A stretch of DNA of 64,000 bases from NCBI RefSeq assembly GCF_022549675.1, contig NZ_JAKZGR010000009.1, positions 62,001-126,000 of the forward strand, read 5' to 3'. Each line of letters begins with the position of its first letter. Positions within the stretch are counted from its first letter, which is position 1. The translations under genes and the position numbers were made by a program. The notes beneath the pieces were generated by a model. That model saw only the letters and a program-made list of their open reading frames with translations, did no database searches and was not told the DNA's origin. This document shows, piece by piece, positions 25,650 through 34,282 of this stretch. The DNA is from Belliella kenyensis. Its GTDB lineage: Bacteria; Bacteroidota; Bacteroidia; Cytophagales; Cyclobacteriaceae.

Positions 25650-27551
25650 ATGAATTATTTATCAGTAGAAAATCTTAGTAAGTCTTTTGGTGAGCGCGTA
25701 CTTTTTAAGAATATCTCTTTCGGACTAGATCAAGGTCAGAAAGTTGCTTTGGTAGGAGTCAATGGGGCAGGTAAGTCCACTTTGATGAAAATCATCATGG
25801 AACTAGAAGTAGCCGACGAAGGAAACGTAGCCATCAATCAACAAGTGAAAGTGGCTTATGTCCATCAAAACCCAGTCTTCTCAGGAGAGTTGAGCATCTA
25901 TCAGACGATATTTGATGATAGCAATAATGAGACTTTGAAGACCATCGAAGCTTATCACAAAGCCATGACTGATTCAGAAAGTGGCAAAGACAATGCTGAT
26001 TTACTTCAGGGGATTTTTGAAAAAATGGATAGGCTACAAGCTTGGGATTTTGAATATCAAGTCAATGAGATTTTGGGAAAGCTTGGGCTGCATGATACAG
26101 GGCTGGCAGTAGGGAAGCTGAGTGGTGGTCAAAGGAAGCGAGTAGCTCTTGCAAAAGCTATACTTGAAAAACCTGATCTTTTGCTCTTAGATGAACCGAC
26201 CAACCATTTAGACTTGGAGACGATAGAATGGCTGGAGGATTATCTGTCTAAAGCTAATCTAGCACTTTTCATGGTGACTCACGATAGGTATTTTCTTGAG
26301 AAAGTTACCAATCAGATCTTAGAACTTGACAATGGCAAAGTACATAGGTATTTAGGGAATTATGGTTATTTCTTAGAAAAAAAGGCTGAGAGAAGAGAAA
26401 TCGAAGCCACAGAAATAGACAAAGCGAAAAGCTTATATAAGAAAGAGCTAGATTGGATTAGAAGACAGCCCAAAGCAAGAGGTACCAAAGCTAAATATAG
26501 GGTGGATGCTTTTGAAGAGACTAAAGAAAAGGCCTTCTCCAAAAGAGAGGAGAGGGAAATAGAACTCAGCGTCACTACCCAAAGATTAGGGAATAAAATA
26601 ATCGAAATCGAGAAGATGAATAAGTCTTATGGCGACAAGAAGATTGTCAACAATTTCGATTATATTTTCAAAAAAGGGGATAAAATTGGTATAGTAGGGC
26701 CAAATGGTGCAGGAAAAACCACTTTTCTAAACATGATCACTGGTGCGCTTGAGCCAGATGCAGGAAAAGTCAGTATCGGTCAGACTACAGCCATAGGCTA
26801 TTATAAGCAAGAGGAGGACTCATTCGATGAAGAAAAGAGACTTATTGATATCGTCAAAGAAGTAGCAGAAGTAGTCACTGTGAGCGGTGGTGCAACGATC
26901 ACTGTGTCCCAGTTTCTTACTAAATTTGGGTTTCCTCCAAAGCAGCAACATACTCCTATTGCTAAATTGAGTGGGGGTGAAAGAAGAAGACTTCAGCTTT
27001 TGATGATTTTGATCAAGAGTCCAAATTTCCTAATTCTTGATGAGCCTACGAATGATTTAGATATCATGACTCTCAATACCTTAGAAGAGTTTTTGGACAC
27101 ATTTCCGGGATGTTTGGTGATAGTTTCTCACGACAGATACTTTATGGATAGGCTTGTGGAGCACTTGTTTGTTTTTGAAGGTGAAGGTGAGATTATGGAT
27201 TTCCCAGGTAACTATACTGATTTCAGGGAATGGGAAAAGGAGTCTGCTAGCTTAGCTAAGGAGTCCAAAGATACTCAATCTGCAAAACCAATAAGTGATT
27301 CTACTGTATCAAAACCTGATTTAACTAAGGTAAAAGCAAGTTTTAAGGAGAAAAAGGAATATGAAGAATTAGGTATCAAAATGGAAAAACTTCAAGGTTC
27401 AAAGGCTGAGTTGATCAGCAAAATCACTCACGGTTCAGATGATCATGAGGAGCTGATCAAGTGGTCAAGTGAAATTCAGAGCATTGATAGTCAACTAGAA
27501 GAAATGGAACTCCGGTGGCTTGAATTGAGTGAACTTGATGGTATAGAATAG
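25650..27551 (+). CDS. ABC-F family ATPase, Uup-like
   Basis: The 633-residue protein has two ABC ATPase domains and no membrane helices. The first has Walker A GVNGAGKST near 36-44, signature LSGGQRKR and Walker B LLLLDEPTNHLD; the second has GPNGAGKTT, LSGGERRR and LILDEPTNDLD. Both glutamates are intact. Between them is an arginine-rich linker (KKELDWIRRQPKARGTKA), and at the C-terminus a charged coiled coil (about 560-633) as in Uup. ABC-F proteins act on ribosomes, and Uup is linked to transposon-excision control and ribosome rescue in E. coli. It ends convergent to nqrE at a 21-bp palindromic terminator. Confidence 0.92.
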   Translation: MNYLSVENLSKSFGERVLFKNISFGLDQGQKVALVGVNGAGKSTLMKIIMELEVADEGNVAINQQVKVAYVHQNPVFSGELSIYQTIFDDSNNETLKTIEAYHKAMTDSESGKDNADLLQGIFEKMDRLQAWDFEYQVNEILGKLGLHDTGLAVGKLSGGQRKRVALAKAILEKPDLLLLDEPTNHLDLETIEWLEDYLSKANLALFMVTHDRYFLEKVTNQILELDNGKVHRYLGNYGYFLEKKAERREIEATEIDKAKSLYKKELDWIRRQPKARGTKAKYRVDAFEETKEKAFSKREEREIELSVTTQRLGNKIIEIEKMNKSYGDKKIVNNFDYIFKKGDKIGIVGPNGAGKTTFLNMITGALEPDAGKVSIGQTTAIGYYKQEEDSFDEEKRLIDIVKEVAEVVTVSGGATITVSQFLTKFGFPPKQQHTPIAKLSGGERRRLQLLMILIKSPNFLILDEPTNDLDIMTLNTLEEFLDTFPGCLVIVSHDRYFMDRLVEHLFVFEGEGEIMDFPGNYTDFREWEKESASLAKESKDTQSAKPISDSTVSKPDLTKVKASFKEKKEYEELGIKMEKLQGSKAELISKITHGSDDHEELIKWSSEIQSIDSQLEEMELRWLELSELDGIE

Positions 27552-27633
27552 GAATTCAGCCTTTATATCTCAGAAGAATTAAGATTTTTTTTTTGATTAG
27601 AATTTCTTGTTTTTCAAATTAACCAAAAGTTAC

Positions 27634-27678
27634 AATCAAAAAAGCCTTGAGGATCAGATCCTCAAGGCTTTTTTGATT
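27634..27678. terminator. Bidirectional terminator between the ABC-F gene and nqrE
   Basis: A perfect 21-bp stem with a 3-nt loop. The arms begin AATCAAAAAAGCCTTGAGGA and carry A and T runs at both ends, suiting transcripts from both strands. Confidence 0.92.
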
Positions 27679-27700
27679 GATACAAAGAGTATGATTCGTA

Positions 27701-28312
27701 TTATAGATCGATGCCCATGAAAGACATGAAAGCAATACCCATCAAGCCTGTAAGAAGCATAGTGATACCAAGACCTTTCAGACCGTTAGGTACATTAGAA
27801 TATTTTAATTTTTCTCTGATGGCAGCAAGCGCAACTATAGCTAAAAAGAATCCAGTACCAGAACCAAATCCATAAACCGCCGATTCAGCTAAAGTATAAT
27901 CTCTCTGAGCCATAAAAAGGGATCCACCAAGAATTGCACAGTTTACAGCAATCAATGGAAGGAAAATACCCAACGCACCGTAAAGCGCAGGAGCAAATTT
28001 TTCGACTACCATTTCAACTAACTGAACCATTGCTGCAATGATTGCTATGAACATGATGAATCTTAAGAAAGTAAGGTCTACACCTGCTAGTGATGCACTA
28101 GCCCAAGTAAGAGCACCTTCTTTCAATACGAATTCATTCAAAAGCCAATTGACAGGTACAGTCACGGTCAATACGAAAATAACTGCTGCACCAAGTCCCA
28201 GTGCTGTACTTACCTTTTTAGAAACGGCTAGAAAAGAACACATTCCTAAGAAATAAGCGAATACCATGTTGTCAATAAAGATTGACCTAATTGCTAAGCT
28301 AAATAATTCCAT
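27701..28312 (-). CDS. nqrE: Na+-translocating NADH:quinone reductase subunit E
   Basis: The 203-residue membrane subunit has six helices and the conserved cysteine motifs [19 protein letters not shown] and [13 protein letters not shown], through which NqrE with NqrD holds an iron centre in the membrane. It belongs to the sodium-pumping complex that moves electrons from NADH to ubiquinone. It is the last nqr gene here; nqrF, normally next, is absent and a terminator follows. Confidence 0.96.
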   Translation of the reverse strand: MELFSLAIRSIFIDNMVFAYFLGMCSFLAVSKKVSTALGLGAAVIFVLTVTVPVNWLLNEFVLKEGALTWASASLAGVDLTFLRFIMFIAIIAAMVQLVEMVVEKFAPALYGALGIFLPLIAVNCAILGGSLFMAQRDYTLAESAVYGFGSGTGFFLAIVALAAIREKLKYSNVPNGLKGLGITMLLTGLMGIAFMSFMGIDL

Positions 28313-28326
28313 TTCTCTATTCTTTA

Positions 28327-29007
28327 TTAATGTTCAACATAGCCAGTTTTTGTACGCTGTACCCAAATGATCAAACCCAGGATGATAAATGCTCCAACTG
28401 GAGAAACCATAAGTCCGTTGGTAGCTAAGCTAAATTCTCCACCGAATAAGCTACTAATTCCATCATAGATTTCAACCCCAAATACGGAACCTGAACCTAA
28501 TAACTCTCTGAAGAAGGCAACTGCCAAAATAATCCAAGAGTAACCTAATGCGCTACCAAAACCATCTAGTACTGAGTCATAAGGCTTGTTACCTAAAGCA
28601 AAAGCCTCCAATCTACCCATTACGATACAATTGGTGATGATCAAGCCTACGAATACAGAAAGTTCTTTGTACATATCATAAGCGAAGGCCTTCAATATTT
28701 CATTTACTAAAGTCACCAAAGAGGCAACTACAGCTAACTGAACGATGATACGTACCCTTGATGGTATAGTGTTTCTCAACAATGAAATGGTCAGATTCGC
28801 CATTACCATTACGAAAATCACAGAGATTGCCATTACTAGAGTAGGCTGCATCTGTGTAGTAACGGCTAATGCCGAACAAATACCTAAAACTTGTATAGTA
28901 ATTGGGTTGTCATCTATTAGAGGATCACTGATCAGTTTTTTTCTTCTTTTAGAGAACAAAGCTTCTGATGCTTTGGTCTCTTTCACTTCTGCAGTTTCTG
29001 TGCTCAT
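28327..29007 (-). CDS. nqrD: Na+-translocating NADH:quinone reductase subunit D
   Basis: The 226-residue membrane subunit has six helices. The inner Cys motifs [13 protein letters not shown] and [13 protein letters not shown] match the NqrD/RnfE family. An N-terminal charged stretch of about 30 residues ([17 protein letters not shown]) precedes the first helix. It lies 14 bp upstream of nqrE and 51 bp downstream of nqrC. Confidence 0.96.
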   Translation of the reverse strand: MSTETAEVKETKASEALFSKRRKKLISDPLIDDNPITIQVLGICSALAVTTQMQPTLVMAISVIFVMVMANLTISLLRNTIPSRVRIIVQLAVVASLVTLVNEILKAFAYDMYKELSVFVGLIITNCIVMGRLEAFALGNKPYDSVLDGFGSALGYSWIILAVAFFRELLGSGSVFGVEIYDGISSLFGGEFSLATNGLMVSPVGAFIILGLIIWVQRTKTGYVEH

Positions 29008-29058
29008 TATATATTATTTATAATGTCTAAAATTTAAAATTATAGCTGCTATACCAGA

Positions 29059-29808
29059 TTAAGACTTTTGTCTTTTTTCGAAGTAAGACTTGTATGCTTT
29101 TAAGTAATTTTCAAGCATGGCATTTACACCATTAGCAGTAATTGTAGCACCTGAAAGGCCATCTACTTTATGATCATCACCACTGTAATCCTTACCTTCA
29201 CCTTTTTGCATCTCTACTGATTGAAACTCACCAGAATCATCAAAGATTTTCTTTCCTTGATATCTGTTTTGAACACTTCCTTCAGTGATTCTAGCACCTA
29301 GACCTGGAGTTTCTCCTTTATGTCCAAATGTAACCCCTTCAATGGTGTTTAGGTCCGTATCTAATGCTAAGAAACCCCAGATTTCATCCCAAAGACCCGC
29401 TCCATATAGCTGCACAATAATCGCTTCTGCATCATCCTCGTTGCCTTCTTGGTGAAAAATAAATACTGGATATTTTCTTTTTTCTGGTGCTAACTTATAG
29501 TTTTTAGCTACATCTACATTTTCAGCAACGATTTCATTGCCATCGTCGTCTTTTTCGATTTCATTTCCTTCGTAGTCTACCACTTTTGAAGAAATTCTAT
29601 TATCGTAAAATTCAAGGATTTCCTCAGATTTCATTGCGTTAAGCTTTGAGGATTCAAGTACTGCTCCTAAAATTTGCTTTTTAGTATCTAATTCTACAGC
29701 TTTCTTTTGGATAGGGCCCAAAAGCTGTGAAGTACCTGATAACAATAATCCTAAGACTACGGTCAGGATTACTGAGAAAGTGATGATATATCCGTTAGAC
29801 TGTTGCAC
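29059..29808 (-). CDS. nqrC: Na+-translocating NADH:quinone reductase subunit C
   Basis: The 249-residue subunit has one N-terminal membrane helix and a periplasmic FMN-binding domain. The covalent FMN site is SGATIT at 219-224, with Thr224 the expected attachment residue (GLSGATITANGV). It starts at a GTG that overlaps nqrB by 14 bp, preceded 7 nt upstream by AAAAGGAGG, an unusually strong Shine-Dalgarno sequence for this genome. It contains an inserted acidic stretch, EIEKDDDGNE, around 83-92. Confidence 0.96.
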   Translation of the reverse strand: MQQSNGYIITFSVILTVVLGLLLSGTSQLLGPIQKKAVELDTKKQILGAVLESSKLNAMKSEEILEFYDNRISSKVVDYEGNEIEKDDDGNEIVAENVDVAKNYKLAPEKRKYPVFIFHQEGNEDDAEAIIVQLYGAGLWDEIWGFLALDTDLNTIEGVTFGHKGETPGLGARITEGSVQNRYQGKKIFDDSGEFQSVEMQKGEGKDYSGDDHKVDGLSGATITANGVNAMLENYLKAYKSYFEKRQKS

Positions 29809-31009
29809 GTTGTAACCTCCTTTTCTTGTTTGCTTTTACTACATAATAATCGATCAATGGAGCGAATACGTTCATAAACAATACAGCAAGCATGATTCCC
29901 TCTGGATATGCTGGGTTTGTTACACGTATGATTACTGTAAGTACACCAATCAAAAGTCCATAAATCCATTTTCCAATTTCTGTTTGAGAAGCTGACACTG
30001 GATCGGTAGCCATAAAGACAACACCGAATGCAAGTCCTCCCATTACTAAATGATACTCTGGACCCATTGCCATATATTCATTTACGGCAAATGCGTTCAT
30101 CACTAGGCCCATCAGATAAGCTCCAGCGAATCCAGATACAATAATTTTCCAACTAGCCACACCTGTAGCCACTAGGATGATAGCTCCTACTAAGGCCATC
30201 AATGTAGATGTCTCTCCAATTGACCCTGGAATCCAGCCTATGAATAGATTGGCAAATTCAAATAAGCCTGCTCCCATTTCAGTATTGTGAGATGCCAAAG
30301 CTGATGAAACTGTCTCTCCCTCTACACCTGCATTGTATGCAACTGCAAGTGCAGTGGCCCCAGAAAATCCATCGACAGCTTCTTTGCCTCCCAAATACGT
30401 CCAAACTTGATCTCCAGAAATTTGTGCTGGATAAGCAAAGTACAAGAATGCTCTTGCTGTCATTGCTACATTCAGGATATTCATACCTGTACCTCCAAAA
30501 ACCTCTTTGGCAATTACTACTGCAAAGACCGTCGCTAGTGCCACTTGCCACAAAGGTAAAGTCGCAGGTACTACCAATGGAATTAGCATACCCGTTACCA
30601 AGAATCCTTCATTGATTGGGTGTTTTCTTATTACTGCAAAAGCAGCTTCTACCATACCACCTGCTGCATAAGCAACAATTACGATCGGCAATACAAGCTG
30701 TAACCCCAATAAAGCTTTGGGACCAAAGTCCTCCCATAATCCGGCAGTCTGACCAGTTGCTAAAAAGTGCTGATGTCCTGTATTGTATATACCGAACAAT
30801 AAACAAGGAATCATGGCCACTACTACTGTGATCATCATCCTTTTTAAGTCGACTGCATCTTTCACTTGAGCACCTTTTATCGCATTGGTATGATTAGGTG
30901 TAAACAAAAATGTCTCACCCGCCTCAAATGCGTAATAAAAGTTCTCCAATTTTCCTCCCTTTTGAAATAAGGGTTTCTGCTTATCCAACAGATCTCTTAG
31001 AAACTTCAT
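29795..31009 (-). CDS. nqrB: Na+-translocating NADH:quinone reductase subunit B
   Basis: The 404-residue integral membrane subunit has about ten helices and the covalent FMN site SGAT at 216-219 (DGFSGATALAV), with Thr219 the expected attachment residue. It carries the quinone-site and sodium-pathway helices of the pump. It starts 5 bp after nqrA, and its stop lies inside the start region of nqrC. Its last codons AAG AAA AGG AGG also form the nqrC Shine-Dalgarno sequence. Confidence 0.97.
   Translation of the reverse strand: MKFLRDLLDKQKPLFQKGGKLENFYYAFEAGETFLFTPNHTNAIKGAQVKDAVDLKRMMITVVVAMIPCLLFGIYNTGHQHFLATGQTAGLWEDFGPKALLGLQLVLPIVIVAYAAGGMVEAAFAVIRKHPINEGFLVTGMLIPLVVPATLPLWQVALATVFAVVIAKEVFGGTGMNILNVAMTARAFLYFAYPAQISGDQVWTYLGGKEAVDGFSGATALAVAYNAGVEGETVSSALASHNTEMGAGLFEFANLFIGWIPGSIGETSTLMALVGAIILVATGVASWKIIVSGFAGAYLMGLVMNAFAVNEYMAMGPEYHLVMGGLAFGVVFMATDPVSASQTEIGKWIYGLLIGVLTVIIRVTNPAYPEGIMLAVLFMNVFAPLIDYYVVKANKKRRLQRATV
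29816..29824 (-). promoter_or_regulatory. Shine-Dalgarno sequence of nqrC inside nqrB
   Basis: On the minus strand AAAAGGAGG ends 7 nt before the GTG start of nqrC at 29808. It coincides with a tandem AGG AGG pair encoding Arg-Arg at the C-terminus of NqrB. Confidence 0.55.
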
Positions 31010-31014
31010 ATTGT

Positions 31015-32400
31015 TTAACTGTATTGAATTAAGTCTATTCCTTTTCTTACTATTTCTTGAACAGGATGCTTTGATACATCTACAAATTCACAAAGTGCTA
31101 AATCTTCTTCTATGACTTCGTAAATTCCTAGCTCTTCCATTTCATCAAAGTCTTCTGCCATGATGGCTTTTAAAAGATATACTGGAAGAATGTCCATTGG
31201 TGTAACACTTTCGAATACCCCCGTCTGAACAAAGGCTCTTTCTTCACCTCTGACATTAGAATCTAAAACAAATTCTTTGTTTGGCTTCAAGAAAGAAAGT
31301 AAACCAAGCGCTCTATGATAGCTCAATTTATCTGCTGTAGGCTTCATCCAGCCTAAAAATTCATGGTATTCTCCTTCAGGTATTAAAGTGATTTGGCTGT
31401 GGTAGTAGCCTAAATAGCCATCCTGATTGATTTTTTCTCCTGTAAGTACGTTGCCTGAGATGACTCTGGTAATTGGAGCTACATCTGACTTTTCGTCTTC
31501 TTTTAGATTTCCATTAACTAATGTGTCTACACAAGCACCTACAATAGTTTTGGTATAAACTGCTTTTTTTGCTCTTGATCCTGTGATTGCAATCACTCTT
31601 GATGCATCAAACTTGCCCTCTAAGAAAAGTTTTCCTATTTGAGTTACTCCAAATGGACTAATTGTCCAAGCGACCTCACCTTTATTGATAGGATTCAAAT
31701 GATGGATTTGAACACCAACATTTCCTGCTGGATGAGGACCTGAAAACTTATTTACTTGTGCATTTTGTACATTCGCAAATACTGAAGGTACTTCTGCATC
31801 TCCGTTTAGATTTAGATGTACTATTCCCTCTGTAAGTTTTTTCAAAATGTCAATTCCTGCCTGAAAGTTCTTTTCTTCACCCTTGAGAGATACAGCGTAG
31901 TCAGGGGCAAGTGGATGCGTATCAAATCCGGATATAAAGATAGCTTTTGGACTATCATCCGGGTTTGCAACTATACCATATGGTCTTTGGACAAGTTGAG
32001 GCCAAACACCACCTGCCAGCATTTGCGAGATTGCAGCGTCACGGCTGATAGATTTTATACTGGATTCGGTGTGTTTTTCGAAAGTTTCATAGCTGATCTC
32101 TTTGTCAGCAAGGATTTTGATTTCCAACAACTTTCTTTTTTCACCTCTTTTGATCTCTACGATTTCACCAGATACTGGAGCGACATATTGGACTTTATCC
32201 AATGCTTTGTCGAATAGAATCGGAGTTCCTGCCTTTACTGTATCTCCCTCAGATACAATCACTTTTGGTCTTTGAAGACCAATGAAGTCTGTGGGTTTTA
32301 TGGCAAAGGTACTGGCTGGTTGGAAGTCTACAAGCTGCTTTTCAGCTTTTCCAACAAGCTTAATGTCGAATCCCTTCTTAAGCTTAATTAGTTTTGACAT
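31015..32400 (-). CDS. nqrA: Na+-translocating NADH:quinone reductase subunit A
   Basis: The 461-residue cytoplasmic subunit starts at MSKLIKLKKGFDIKLVG; 13 codons upstream the frame continues without homology. Typical segments are FIGLQRPKVIVSEGDTV, APVSGEIVEIKRGEKR, GPHPAGNVGVQIHHLNPINKG and VRGEERAFVQTGV. It is the first gene of the nqrABCDE operon. An upstream TAGATTTG could be its -7 element, but no matching -33 was found. Expression is probably constitutive. Confidence 0.97.
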   Translation of the reverse strand: MSKLIKLKKGFDIKLVGKAEKQLVDFQPASTFAIKPTDFIGLQRPKVIVSEGDTVKAGTPILFDKALDKVQYVAPVSGEIVEIKRGEKRKLLEIKILADKEISYETFEKHTESSIKSISRDAAISQMLAGGVWPQLVQRPYGIVANPDDSPKAIFISGFDTHPLAPDYAVSLKGEEKNFQAGIDILKKLTEGIVHLNLNGDAEVPSVFANVQNAQVNKFSGPHPAGNVGVQIHHLNPINKGEVAWTISPFGVTQIGKLFLEGKFDASRVIAITGSRAKKAVYTKTIVGACVDTLVNGNLKEDEKSDVAPITRVISGNVLTGEKINQDGYLGYYHSQITLIPEGEYHEFLGWMKPTADKLSYHRALGLLSFLKPNKEFVLDSNVRGEERAFVQTGVFESVTPMDILPVYLLKAIMAEDFDEMEELGIYEVIEEDLALCEFVDVSKHPVQEIVRKGIDLIQYS

Positions 32401-32537
32401 ATTATTTTGAACTGTATGGTCTTTTGAAAAACGCCTCAAATCTAATAAAATAGATCAGTTATTAGAAGATAATTCTGTTATTATTTGACAGCATCTTGCT
32501 AACTTGACATATCTAGTTTGATTTACCTTTCTTTTAT

Positions 32538-33440
32538 TTAATTACTATTAATCGCTATTCCAGACTCTAAAGTGTTGATGTGATTCATGACTTGTTCCAT
32601 TAGCCACATTGGTGTAGAGGTCGCTCCACATATTCCTATACTGTCTTCTGTATTGAACCAGCTAGGGTCTATTTCTGTTTCGTTTTCTACAAAATAACTG
32701 CGGTTATTTTCTGATTTACATACTTGATAAAGGGCTTTGCCATTGGAGCTTTTTTTGCCTGATACAAAGATGATTACATCATTAGCTTTTGAAAAATGTT
32801 TGAGCTGAGGCTCTCTATTTGACACTTGTCTGCAGATGGAATCGTTAGCATTGAAATCCACTTCGCTGAGTGTTCCCTTAGTGTTTTTTATTCGTTGTTC
32901 AATTTTTTCTTTTAGCTCATAAAATCCTTTGGTGCTTTTGGTCGTTTGGCTGAAAAGTGTCACAGGCTTATTGAAATCAATTTTTTCTAAGTCTCTATCT
33001 TCCATTACCACTATAGCTTTTTCAAGTGTTTGTCCCGTGAGTCCTATGACCTCAGCATGCCCTTTTTTGCCGTATATGACTATTTGACCCCTTTCTTTCT
33101 CCATTTTGTCAAAGGCAGTTTTGACTCTGTGCTGAAGTTTCAGCACCACTGGACAAGAAGCATCAATCAGTTCTATATTATTTTCTATAGCTATTTTATA
33201 GGTTTCAGGTGGCTCACCATGTGCCCTAATCAATACTTTACAATCTTGCAATTCTTTCAACTCATCCCTGTTGATGACGACGAGTCCTTTTTCGCTCAGC
33301 CTTTTTACTTCCATATCGTTATGGACGATGTCTCCCAAGCAATACAGTTTTTCTGCACCTTCCATTTCATCCTCTGCCATTTTTATGGCAAACTCTACTC
33401 CAAAGCAGTACCCTGAGTTTTTATCTATTGTGACATTCAT
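32538..33440 (-). CDS. ispH: 4-hydroxy-3-methylbut-2-enyl diphosphate reductase
   Basis: The 300-residue enzyme is IspH (LytB), the last step of the MEP isoprenoid pathway, making IPP and DMAPP. Three iron-sulfur ligands are Cys12 (GYCFGV), Cys96 (DASCPVV) and Cys203 (SICRQV). His40, His74 (RAHGE) and the GHAE motif near 128-131 are the substrate residues. It starts 4 bp after the cmk stop, so the two are coupled. IspH is an oxygen-sensitive cytoplasmic protein. Confidence 0.97.
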   Translation of the reverse strand: MNVTIDKNSGYCFGVEFAIKMAEDEMEGAEKLYCLGDIVHNDMEVKRLSEKGLVVINRDELKELQDCKVLIRAHGEPPETYKIAIENNIELIDASCPVVLKLQHRVKTAFDKMEKERGQIVIYGKKGHAEVIGLTGQTLEKAIVVMEDRDLEKIDFNKPVTLFSQTTKSTKGFYELKEKIEQRIKNTKGTLSEVDFNANDSICRQVSNREPQLKHFSKANDVIIFVSGKKSSNGKALYQVCKSENNRSYFVENETEIDPSWFNTEDSIGICGATSTPMWLMEQVMNHINTLESGIAINSN

Positions 33441-33444
33441 ATGA

Positions 33445-34131
33445 TTACACCTTTTCTGCTAAAACTTCCTTAGCTAGCGAGACAATCTGATTGACTTGGG
33501 ATTCAAAATCTAAATAGCTTGTGTCTATTTCGATGGCATCCTCTGCTTTTTTGAGAGGGCTCTCTTCTCTCGATGAATCGATTCGATCTCTTTCTCCAAG
33601 GTTGTGAATTATTTTTTCTAACCCTATTAAATCACCTTTTTCCAAAATCTCTTTTTGCCTTCTTTCTGCACGTATTCGAATATCAGCAGTCATGAATACT
33701 TTCAACTCTGCATCTGGAAATACAACTGTTCCTATGTCTCTACCATCCATCACGACGCCTTTCTTCTTCCCTAGTTTTTGTTGCTGCGCTACGAGATTTT
33801 TTCTTACTTCTTTGATTTTGCTTACTTCGCTGACATATTCTGAGACCCTCATCTTCCGAATTTCCTTTTCTACATTGAGTCCATTTAAATATGTTTCTTG
33901 CTTTTCATTGTCTGGATTGATTTGAAATGATATGTGCATAGTCTCTATCGCTTTCGATACCTCTTTGGGATTGGTCAAGACAGTGTGATTATTCAAAAAA
34001 TGCAAAGTAGCTGCTCTATACATGGCACCTGAATCTATGTAGGTGTATTCCAGAGCTTTTGCCACCGCTTTAGCTGTAGAGCTTTTGCCACAACCCGAGT
34101 ATCCATCGATCGCAATTACAATTCTATTCAT
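33445..34131 (-). CDS. cmk: Cytidylate kinase
   Basis: The 228-residue P-loop kinase phosphorylates CMP and dCMP to the diphosphates. The P-loop is GYSGCGKSS at 10-18, then the YIDSGAMYRAAT substrate segment, VMDGRDIGTVVFPDAELK and ERRQKE lid. It starts upstream of ispH with a 4-bp gap. A TATATTTG motif and a perfect 14-bp palindrome lie in the divergent spacer before ade. Confidence 0.97.
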   Translation of the reverse strand: MNRIVIAIDGYSGCGKSSTAKAVAKALEYTYIDSGAMYRAATLHFLNNHTVLTNPKEVSKAIETMHISFQINPDNEKQETYLNGLNVEKEIRKMRVSEYVSEVSKIKEVRKNLVAQQQKLGKKKGVVMDGRDIGTVVFPDAELKVFMTADIRIRAERRQKEILEKGDLIGLEKIIHNLGERDRIDSSREESPLKKAEDAIEIDTSYLDFESQVNQIVSLAKEVLAEKV

Positions 34132-34173
34132 TGACTAAGTATATCTCTTCTTTTTTTTCAAGTACAAATATAG

Positions 34174-34187
34174 TAGATTTAAATCTA
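34174..34187. promoter_or_regulatory. 14-bp perfect palindrome between cmk and ade
   Basis: TAGATTTAAATCTA is self-complementary over 14 bp and sits in the divergent intergenic region, about 42 bp from the cmk start and 96 bp from the ade start. It may be an operator. It is AT-rich and could be chance. Confidence 0.35.
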
Positions 34188-34282
34188 ATTCTGGTAGGTG
34201 GATAGATGTATTCCAAGTTACTGTACAGTATCTACTTCTTTCTGATATGTTTTGGTCAAAAATATAATAAAAATCATCCATT

